This document shows positions 7,024 to 12,767 of a DNA stretch of 12,767 nucleotides, piece after piece (the stretch's first letter is position 1; the number at the start of each line of letters is the position of its first letter). The position numbers were made by a program, and so were the translations under genes. The notes beneath the pieces are model-generated. The model ran no database searches. It worked only from the letters and a program-made list of their open reading frames with translations, and was not told the origin of the DNA. Source of the stretch: DAOUCP01 sp034432155 (lineage in GTDB: Bacteria > Chloroflexota > Anaerolineae > Epilineales > Epilineaceae); assembly GCA_034432155.1 (NCBI GenBank), contig DAOUCP010000076.1:1-12767 (forward strand), given 5' to 3'.

Positions 7024-8910
7024 CTAGTTACCGAGTGACGGCCCGAACTCGCGTAGCCACAGCTCGAACTGCACCGCCCTGAGCATCTCATAGCCGACCA
7101 TGTCCGGACCGCCGGCCGCAAAGCGCTGCCAGGCGGTCCGCAGGGCTTCCGCAACGATCATACCCCGGCCGGCCGACTCCCGCAAGTCGAGGGCCGCCAA
7201 TACCTCCTGGCGGGCGCCCGGTTCGCGCAAGGTCTCGGCGACCGACCGGGTTAGGCGGGTCTTGTCCACGCGGCGCAGGACGCACTCGGGCAACCGGCCG
7301 GCCATCGCCTGCCTGAGGAGGGCCTTCCCGAGCCCTCCCCGGACGAACAGCTCCTGCGGTATGGCCAGCACGTACTCGGCCAGGCGCCGATCCAGGAATG
7401 GATGGCGACAGGCGAGACCGAAGGGCGTACCGCGACGCTCCAGCCAATGGACGGCCCGGGCGACGGAGCCGAGGTGAAGCGCCCGTCGATAGCGATGCTG
7501 CCAGGCCCGACTGCCAGGCGGGCAGGGTGGCTGAGCCTGCAGTCGCCGCACGAGGTCGATTCGACGCACGAAGTCGTCCGCCAGCCACGCCGGCAGCTGC
7601 CGTCTGGCGCGACCCGTAATGCGGCCGAGAGCCAAGACAGGGCCGTCCGGCAGGAGCGGCCGGACGATCGCCAAGTAGGCCAGCTTGTGGAGCGGATCAT
7701 GGCGCACGCGGGCCAGAACCAGCAGCTCCTTCAACGCTCCAAGGTCACCCCGGGCAACTCGGTCGGCGAAGACGTAGCCGCTCCCTTGCACCAGGCTGTC
7801 GCCCCCGTGGCCGGTTAGGAGAAGGCGCCCGTGGCGCTCCCGGTGTCGCTCGAATACCGCCCGCAGCAGCGCTTCCTCACCAGCAAAGGGCGACTCCAGC
7901 TCGGGCCGAAAGCTGGCCAGGTCCTGGGCCAGATAGCGTCCCCGAACCGGCATGTACTCGATCTCGATGCCCAGTTGGTCGGCGACGGCGCGGCTATACC
8001 TGCGCTCGTAGCACTCCTCCTGGTCGTAGGCGAAGCTGTAAGCGACCAATTGCCTCCCAAGCTGGGCGGCCTGCTCCGACGCTAGCGCTGCCACACTGGT
8101 CGAGTCCATCCCGCCGCTCAACAGCACACCGATGACGGCACTCGTGCCGCGCAAGCGATCGGCCACGGCACGGCGCAGCAGTTCCCGCAGCTCGTCGGCG
8201 TAGTCCTCGTCACGGGGATGGCGAATGGTCCGGCGGGCATCGATGTCCCAGTAACGCTGGACGACGACGTTCGCGCCCGCGCGAAGGCTGTGCGCCGGCG
8301 CGAGCTGCTGTACGTCACGGAAGAACGTGCGTGTCTCCTCGCCCCAGACGTTGGCTAGCCAGTCGGCGACGGCTAGCTCGTCGAGGCGACGCGGCACCGC
8401 CGGGTGCGCCAACACCGCTTGGGCTTCGGACGCGATGCACAGCACATTCCCGACCTGGGCGTAGTGGAGCGGTTTGACCCCCAACGCATCGCGGGCGCAG
8501 AGCAGGTGATGCCGGGTCGCGTCCCACAGTGCGAAGGCGAAGTCGCCGATCAGGTGAGCCGGGCAGGCGTCGCCCCAGCGCCGGTAGGCGGCTAGAATCA
8601 GCTCGGCGTCGGTGGGCGGCCCGCCACCAGACGGGCGACGATCGCCCAGCTCATCGAGCAGCTCGCGGCGATTGTCGATGCGGGCGGCGGCCACAATGCG
8701 CAGCTGGCCATCGGAGGAAGCTAACGGCTGGGTCCCGATCAGCTCGCCGCACTCGGCCATGGGGGCCAGCCGAGCCAGGCCGATGCTGCCGTCCGTCCAA
8801 ATGGCCGTACCGCCGGGCCCGAGATGTGCCGAGGCCGCCGCCATACGCCGGAGAAGCTCTGCCTCGCAGGGTGCGCCATCCAAGTGGTAGATGCAGACGA
8901 TGCCTCCCAT
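7024..8910 (-). CDS. Lasso peptide cyclase, asparagine synthetase-like (C protein)
   Basis: A 628-residue class B asparagine synthetase homologue. Residues ~1-200 are an N-terminal Ntn amidotransferase-like domain starting MGGIVCIYHLDG. The catalytic Cys at position 2 of true glutaminases is Gly here, as expected for lasso cyclases, which use a peptide amine instead of ammonia. The synthetase domain carries the ATP-pyrophosphatase loop LLSGGMDST (SGGMDS at 265-270), TGHGGDS at 366-372 and the conserved late CRHPFLDRRLAEY. By family, it adenylates the side chain of Asp8 and forms the bond to Gly1 of the core while the tail is folded through. It starts 24 bp after the kinase gene and ends 54 bp before the precursor gene, so it is operonic. 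ATG 8910 has GAGGG about 12 nt upstream. Confidence 0.9.
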   Translation of the reverse strand: MGGIVCIYHLDGAPCEAELLRRMAAASAHLGPGGTAIWTDGSIGLARLAPMAECGELIGTQPLASSDGQLRIVAAARIDNRRELLDELGDRRPSGGGPPTDAELILAAYRRWGDACPAHLIGDFAFALWDATRHHLLCARDALGVKPLHYAQVGNVLCIASEAQAVLAHPAVPRRLDELAVADWLANVWGEETRTFFRDVQQLAPAHSLRAGANVVVQRYWDIDARRTIRHPRDEDYADELRELLRRAVADRLRGTSAVIGVLLSGGMDSTSVAALASEQAAQLGRQLVAYSFAYDQEECYERRYSRAVADQLGIEIEYMPVRGRYLAQDLASFRPELESPFAGEEALLRAVFERHRERHGRLLLTGHGGDSLVQGSGYVFADRVARGDLGALKELLVLARVRHDPLHKLAYLAIVRPLLPDGPVLALGRITGRARRQLPAWLADDFVRRIDLVRRLQAQPPCPPGSRAWQHRYRRALHLGSVARAVHWLERRGTPFGLACRHPFLDRRLAEYVLAIPQELFVRGGLGKALLRQAMAGRLPECVLRRVDKTRLTRSVAETLREPGARQEVLAALDLRESAGRGMIVAEALRTAWQRFAAGGPDMVGYEMLRAVQFELWLREFGPSLGN

Positions 8911-8934
8911 CGGGGCTTGACCCTCGGTGCCTGG

Positions 8935-9939
8935 CTAGCCACCCGGCCTCGGTCGGCGGGCATCCGCCAGCACAGCGGCCGCCACCTCGGCGAGTCGGTC
9001 ACCGTCGTCGGGCAGCCGCAGCTTTCGCACCGGTACCTGCTCGACCAGACGAGCCAGTCGCTCGAGTCTGCTGGCCTGGGCGCTCTGCGGCCGGCCAGCC
9101 CTCTGGGCAAAGCAGTGCGCCATGAGCACCCCCACGGCCGCCGCTGGGCTGCAAGGAGCGATGTCGATGCCCTCGAGTTCTATCCCCGGAAGGGGCCCCG
9201 TCGAACGCTGGCCGGCCATGCCGCGAGCGGAGATCGTCGGAGGCTGGCGGACGGCGCCGCGTTCCAGGACATAGATGGCGCCCAGTGGCGCTGGCGCTGC
9301 CTGGAACCGGCCGATCCCCGGCGGGCCTATCGGAATCCGATACTTGGGAAAGCCGGGCAGCACCATCGGCCGCGCGTCAAAGTGCGGCCCGTAGAAGCGC
9401 CGCGCCGTGTCCGGCCACATGCGCATCTCGGGATAGCCCGGCGCAATGACATAGCGATGGCCGTCTTGTCGGACTGCCACCATGTCGTCGGCCAGCAAGC
9501 GGCCGCCAGCTTGGCAGAGGGCGGCCGCCAGGCTGGTCTTGCCCACGCCGTTGGCCGCCGCCAAGGCGATGGCCGAGCCGTCGATGGCCACCGCGGAGGC
9601 GTGCAGCACCACCGCACCGCGGTCCTCCAGCCAGATGGCCAAGGCGTGGCTCAGAAGAGCGATCTCCAGGCGGGGGTCCAGCGCCGAGCCATCGCTAAAG
9701 CCGGCAATGCGATCGGGCCACACCTCAATCCAGCCTCCGCCCCGCAGGTGGAGAGTGGCGAGCGGCTGCCGACGCCGAGGCAAGGCGGCAGTTGCCGGTG
9801 AGTCGGGCGAGGCCGCGAGTATCTCGATCCTCAGGTCCGCCGGTCCGCTGGCCGGCAGCAGCGGGGCGCGGAAGGGGTACTCACTGGCAATGACGGCACC
9901 GTGCAGGCGCCAAAGTTGTCCTCGGTGGTCGGAGGTCAT
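8935..9939 (-). CDS. HPr kinase/phosphorylase-like lasso peptide kinase
   Basis: A 334-residue protein from ATG 9939. Upstream in-frame starts exist at ATG 9999 and TTG 10026, but a predicted promoter at 9998-10026 would place the transcript start near 9991, favouring 9939. The N-terminal region begins LWRLHGAVIASEYPF. A P-loop ANGVGKTS lies at ~129-136, followed by LLADD at ~148-152 and the GYPEMRMWPD block typical of HprK-like proteins in RiPP loci. In the paeninodin-type system this family phosphorylates the precursor, chiefly on a C-terminal Ser. The precursor here ends in Arg, so the target would have to be one of the internal Ser/Thr residues, or something else. It is the first gene of the minus-strand operon. 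Substrate assignment is inference. Confidence 0.85.
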   Translation of the reverse strand: MTSDHRGQLWRLHGAVIASEYPFRAPLLPASGPADLRIEILAASPDSPATAALPRRRQPLATLHLRGGGWIEVWPDRIAGFSDGSALDPRLEIALLSHALAIWLEDRGAVVLHASAVAIDGSAIALAAANGVGKTSLAAALCQAGGRLLADDMVAVRQDGHRYVIAPGYPEMRMWPDTARRFYGPHFDARPMVLPGFPKYRIPIGPPGIGRFQAAPAPLGAIYVLERGAVRQPPTISARGMAGQRSTGPLPGIELEGIDIAPCSPAAAVGVLMAHCFAQRAGRPQSAQASRLERLARLVEQVPVRKLRLPDDGDRLAEVAAAVLADARRPRPGG

Positions 9940-9997
9940 GCGTGAGGCCGCATTGCTGCCCGACGGATCACAGCCGTCTCTGGCTTCCAAGCCATCC

Positions 9998-10026
9998 ATC
10001 CTAGCACCAGTCCGCCTTTCCGGCAA
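9998..10026 (-). promoter_or_regulatory. Predicted promoter of the lasso operon
   Basis: On the minus strand TTGCCG (10021-10026) and TAGGAT (9998-10003) are separated by exactly 17 bp. The predicted start near 9991 gives a ~50-nt leader before ATG 9939. The -35 element touches the first unit of the 37-bp repeat array. Confidence 0.5.
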
Positions 10027-10282
10027 CGGTGGCCGTTCGCTGGCTGCGCGTGGGGCGAGACAGCTTCAGCCGCTCCCTGGGCGGGCATGGGGCGGGGCAG
10101 CTGCAGGCGCCGGCCGAGCGGGCACGCGCCGAGGCAGCTTGGGGCACCCGCTCCGCGGGCACCTGGCGAGCCGGCTTCGGACGCTCCCTGGCCGGCCCTG
10201 ATGCGAAGCAGCTCCGAAGCGCTACCTCTCTGGCACGTAGCACGCCAGCTTCCGACGCCCGAGGGTGCCCAACTTGGGCGGC
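10024..10282. repeat. Degenerate 37-bp tandem repeat, seven units
   Basis: Units start at 10024, 10061, 10098, 10135, 10172, 10209 and 10246, exactly 37 bp apart. Most open with CAGCTT or a one- to two-base variant, carry GCTCCCTGG or GCGGGCA-like centres, and end GGCGAGG-like. Divergence is spread over the whole unit rather than alternating between constant and variable parts. 37 is not a multiple of three, so this is not a protein repeat. The array fills the gap between the divergent promoters at 9998-10026 and 10316-10344. Confidence 0.75.
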
Positions 10283-10315
10283 GGTCCGCGCCGCCCCGGG
10301 CAATCGACGTGGGAT

Positions 10316-10344
10316 TTGACGTGCCTACCCGCAGCTGGTATAAG
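10316..10344 (+). promoter_or_regulatory. Predicted promoter of the subtilase gene
   Basis: TTGACG (10316-10321) and TATAAG (10339-10344) have a 17-bp spacer, close to the sigma-70-type consensus. The predicted start near 10351 leaves a ~113-nt leader before ATG 10464. Confidence 0.7.
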
Positions 10345-10463
10345 TTGGGTTACGGGGTTTTTTCTTGTTGGCGCGCCGAGCATGCCGCTGCCATCCTGTC
10401 CTGTTCCGCGGGCAGTGGCGAGATGGGGGCGTTGTGCCGGCCATGGGAGAGGGGGAGTGGACG

Positions 10464-12131
10464 ATGTTCTGGATGATCTCGCAGTGCAGGCGAGTCCGTG
10501 TGGTCCTCGCGGTCAGCTTGGCGGTCGCCGTGTTCGCGGGTCAAGCGTGGGAGTCCGAGGCCCGCTTGTTGGGAGCCTCCTCCGAACAGCAAGGGGTAGG
10601 CGTCCCCCACGGACAACCGCTTCGGGCAACGAGGGAGTCCAAGGCCTGGAGCGGCGATGAGGTGCTCGTAGGCTTCCAGCCAGGAACCAGCGAACTGGCG
10701 GCGCGCCAGATCCTGGCCAGCGCAGGCGTCACACCGGTGCGGTGGCTGCCGCGCCTGGCGGTCATGCTGGCGCGAGGCAAGTCCCCCGCCGATCCAACCT
10801 TGGCCACCGTTCTGAACGCCCAACGCCGTGTCCGCTACGTGGAGCCAAACTACCTCCTTCGCGGCGACGACGTTCCCAACGACACCTATTACAGCTCGTA
10901 TCAGTGGGCGCCGCCAAAGATCGGCGCCGAATCGGCGTGGTCCATGACGCACGGCTCGGCCGGGGTGCAGGTGGCGGTGCTCGATTCGGGGCTGGACATG
11001 CAACACTCGGAGTTCTCCGGCAAGTATGCGTCGGGTTACGACTTCGTGAACGACGACGGGGATCCAACGGACGACCATGGTCATGGGACCCACGTGTCGG
11101 GCATCGTCGGCGCCCTCACCAACAACTCGGCCGGGGTAGCAGCGATTGGCTGGAACACCTCGATCTTGCCGGTGAAGGTCCTGGACCAGTCCTTGGCAGG
11201 CACCCACGCCGATGCAGCGGCCGGAATCGAGTGGGCTGCCGACCATGGCGCTGATGTCATCAACATGAGCTTCGGTGGCAGCACCTCATCTCAGACGCTC
11301 GAGGACGCGGTCGAGTACGCCTACGGTCAGGGCGTCTTGCTGGTAGCATCGGCTGGGAATGGTGCCACGTCCAATCCGTACTATCCTGCCGCTTACCCAG
11401 AGGTGATGGCGGTCGCGGCCACAACGAGCTCCGACGGACGCTGGTCCATGTCCAACTACGGCAGCTGGCTCTCCATGTGTGCGCCGGGCGTCTCGATCTA
11501 CAGCACCTCTTGGAGCGCTACGGGTGGCTCCGGCTATGCATCCCTGACAGGGACGTCGCAGTCAGCCCCACACGTCAGCGCCGTCGCCGCGCTGATGCTG
11601 TCCGTCAATGGCAGCCTGACGAACGCCGAACTCCGCGACAAGCTCGAATCGACCGCTGTGGATCTGGGTGACGCTGGCTTCGACATATATTACGGCCACG
11701 GCCGGGTCGATGCGGCGGCGGCCGTACTGGATGCGCTGCCCATCACCCCGACGCCGAGCCCGACGCCTGCGCCAACGGCGACTCCCACACCAACACCAGC
11801 GATTCACGTCGGGGACCTGGACGGCAGCGCGCAGTACTTCGGGTCGAAATGGCGGGCGGTGGTGACGGTAGCGGTCCATGATGCGGCCCATGGTGCGGTT
11901 AGCGGCGCGAGAGTGGCCGCTGCCTGGAGCGGAGGGACGAGCGGCAGCGGATCGTGCACCACCGGCACCGACGGGCGCTGTTCGATTACGTCGGCCAAGA
12001 TCAGCCGGCAATCCCCGAGCCTGACGTTGACGGTGACCAACGTGACCAAGTCGGGCCGCACCTACGATGCGTCGGCCAACCACGACCCAGACGGCGACAG
12101 CACTGGCACCGCGATCACGGTCAATGCATGA
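10464..12131 (+). CDS. Secreted subtilisin-like serine protease (peptidase S8)
   Basis: A 555-residue preproprotein. The open frame extends to 10365, but ATG 10464 has GGGGGAG 6 nt upstream and begins the signal peptide (MFWMISQCRRVRVVLAVSLA). Residues ~64-132 are an inhibitor-I9-like propeptide (DEVLVGFQPG...VRYVEPNYLL). The catalytic domain shows Asp174 (VAVLDSGLD), His207 (DHGHGTHVSG), the oxyanion Asn299 (SAGN) and Ser365 (GTSQSAPHV), so it looks active. A Pro/Thr linker at ~427-446 leads to a C-terminal Ig-like domain containing a Cys pair (CTTGTDGRC) and NHDPDGDSTGT. It should degrade extracellular protein. It is divergent from the lasso operon. A role in lasso leader removal is unlikely because it is exported. 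Confidence 0.92.
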   Translation: MFWMISQCRRVRVVLAVSLAVAVFAGQAWESEARLLGASSEQQGVGVPHGQPLRATRESKAWSGDEVLVGFQPGTSELAARQILASAGVTPVRWLPRLAVMLARGKSPADPTLATVLNAQRRVRYVEPNYLLRGDDVPNDTYYSSYQWAPPKIGAESAWSMTHGSAGVQVAVLDSGLDMQHSEFSGKYASGYDFVNDDGDPTDDHGHGTHVSGIVGALTNNSAGVAAIGWNTSILPVKVLDQSLAGTHADAAAGIEWAADHGADVINMSFGGSTSSQTLEDAVEYAYGQGVLLVASAGNGATSNPYYPAAYPEVMAVAATTSSDGRWSMSNYGSWLSMCAPGVSIYSTSWSATGGSGYASLTGTSQSAPHVSAVAALMLSVNGSLTNAELRDKLESTAVDLGDAGFDIYYGHGRVDAAAAVLDALPITPTPSPTPAPTATPTPTPAIHVGDLDGSAQYFGSKWRAVVTVAVHDAAHGAVSGARVAAAWSGGTSGSGSCTTGTDGRCSITSAKISRQSPSLTLTVTNVTKSGRTYDASANHDPDGDSTGTAITVNA

Positions 12132-12149
12132 GGCCGGGCATTCCGGCGG

Positions 12150-12248
12150 TGCCTTGGCGACTGGCAGCTCGGTGGCGAAGAGGGTTGAGGCGGCCTGGTA
12201 GCGATCGTCCAGGATCCCCGCCAGGTCGTGGGGCTGGGCGGCAGGCAC
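12150..12248 (-). pseudogene. istB: Remnant of IS21-family IstB-like ATPase (C-terminal fragment)
   Basis: The minus strand encodes DLAGILDDRYQAASTLFATE then LPVAK (about 12153-12227). This resembles the conserved IstB stretch (D)LLEILDDRY..RSTLITSQLPVxKW. Upstream the frame is closed by a TAA just before 12248, and downstream the similarity ends within a few codons. No P-loop, partner IstA or terminal inverted repeats are seen, so this is a decayed fragment between the subtilase gene and the rRNA promoter. The call rests on ~25 residues. Confidence 0.45.
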
Positions 12249-12433
12249 GGCTTAGCGCAGCCAATGGTTGACGATGGCGGGAGGTGCTCGAACCCACGCA
12301 GGGGCGGGGGCTGGGAAGTTCGGCCGCGAGCCCGGTGGATGCGCTGGAGCATTCCGCCGATGTACTCGCCGCCGACCGGGAGGCCGGCCTGGCAGGCGCC
12401 GTGCCTTGCCTCCGCGGAAAACGCAGCGTTCAC
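12249..12433. other. Intergenic stretch, possible further decayed insertion sequence
   Basis: This holds no intact gene. The minus strand reads GGEYIGGMLQRIHRARG and, in another frame, APPAIVNHWLR then stop. These could be frame-broken remains of the same mobile element, but I cannot name them. Confidence 0.3.
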
Positions 12434-12462
12434 TTGAGGGCCCTGGCCGGCCATGCTATACT
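12434..12462 (+). promoter_or_regulatory. rRNA operon promoter
   Basis: TTGAGG (12434-12439) and TATACT (12457-12462) are separated by exactly 17 bp and lie ~230 bp upstream of the 16S gene, giving a start near 12469. The spacer contains the palindrome GGCCGGCC. Confidence 0.75.
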
Positions 12463-12468
12463 GGCCCA

Positions 12469-12693
12469 GCGCGGGTGAGGGTACCGCGCGCGGAGCACGT
12501 CAAGAACAGGGAAGAGGAAACGCACCAAGCGTCGAGTGAGCCTGCGTGGTGCCGGCGCAACCGGCAGGCGGCACTTCTCCCCCACCGCTCCCAAGCGGCG
12601 GGGTTTGTGCTCCAGGGGACCTTACCAACAGCAAAGAGGTTGAAAGCGGGCGCGGCACACCGCGAGGTGTGCGACGTCAAACGGTGAGAGAAG
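12469..12693 (+). other. Structured rRNA leader
   Basis: Three hairpins are visible. TGCCGG/CCGGCA at 12550-12566 has a 5-base loop. A 10-bp stem at 12580-12603 with one A-C mismatch is followed by TTTGTG and looks terminator-like. GCACACC/GGTGTGC at 12655-12672 closes a GCGA tetraloop. Such leaders normally take part in antitermination and processing; no clear boxA was found. Confidence 0.6.

Positions 12694-12767
<74 letters not shown>

Noticed and set aside
9940..10026. Longer N terminus for the kinase (ATG 9999 or TTG 10026)
   Set aside because: The extension has no family-like sequence and would overlap the predicted promoter and its transcript start; not fully excluded.
10024..10282. 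CRISPR array
   Set aside because: Units diverge along their whole length with no constant repeat / variable spacer alternation, and no cas genes are present.
10029..10319. 96-codon open frame on the plus strand
   Set aside because: It lies across the 37-bp repeat array, whose period is not a multiple of three, and has no motif.
10464..12131. Subtilase as the missing lasso leader protease
   Set aside because: It has a signal peptide, an I9-like propeptide and a secreted C-terminal domain, and it is divergently transcribed; lasso leader removal is cytoplasmic in known systems.

Overview
This GC-rich bacterial window ends in the first ~74 nt of a 16S rRNA gene. The lineage is unresolved. A Pro/Thr linker (PTPSPTPAPTATPTPTP) in a secreted subtilase, SdrD-B repeat and NHL-repeat secreted proteins, and the 16S start would fit Chloroflexota. 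That is a guess from style, not a phylogenetic placement.

Layout, left to right. (1) 263-1797, minus: a secreted NHL-repeat / thrombospondin-type-3 protein split by an apparent -1 frameshift. (2) 1798-2509: a 0.7-kb intergenic region with three CTGTCAC-like direct repeats at an 11-bp period, resembling a Pho box and facing the NHL gene. It also holds a strong hairpin after the next gene. (3) 2510-5122, minus: a large secreted protein with three SdrD-B-type repeats and a Cys-containing C-terminal domain. (4) 5188-5219: an intrinsic terminator on the minus strand. (5) 5420-9939, minus: the most interesting part, a lasso-peptide (RiPP) locus ordered HPr-kinase-like protein, asparagine-synthetase-like lasso cyclase, precursor peptide, then a phosphoribosyltransferase fused to a PqqD-like recognition domain (RRE). 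(6) 10024-10282: a degenerate 37-bp tandem repeat, seven units, filling the space between the divergent lasso-operon and subtilase promoters. (7) 10464-12131, plus: a secreted S8 subtilase. (8) about 12150-12240, minus: a likely IS21 IstB remnant. (9) 12434-12767, plus: an rRNA promoter, a structured leader and the 5' end of 16S rRNA.

How the lasso genes may work together. The 76-codon precursor carries the classical YxxPxLxxxGxxxxxTxG signature. It predicts a 19-residue core, GQGGAPGDTQSGGSVTLFR, with a Gly1-Asp8 macrolactam. The cyclase would close that ring. The RRE on the phosphoribosyltransferase fusion would bind the leader. The kinase family is known to phosphorylate some lasso precursors. 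No transglutaminase-like B protease and no ABC exporter are visible. A phosphoribosyltransferase directly fused to the RRE suggests an undescribed PRPP-dependent peptide modification or an unusual division of labour. That is inference; the gene content and motifs are seen directly.
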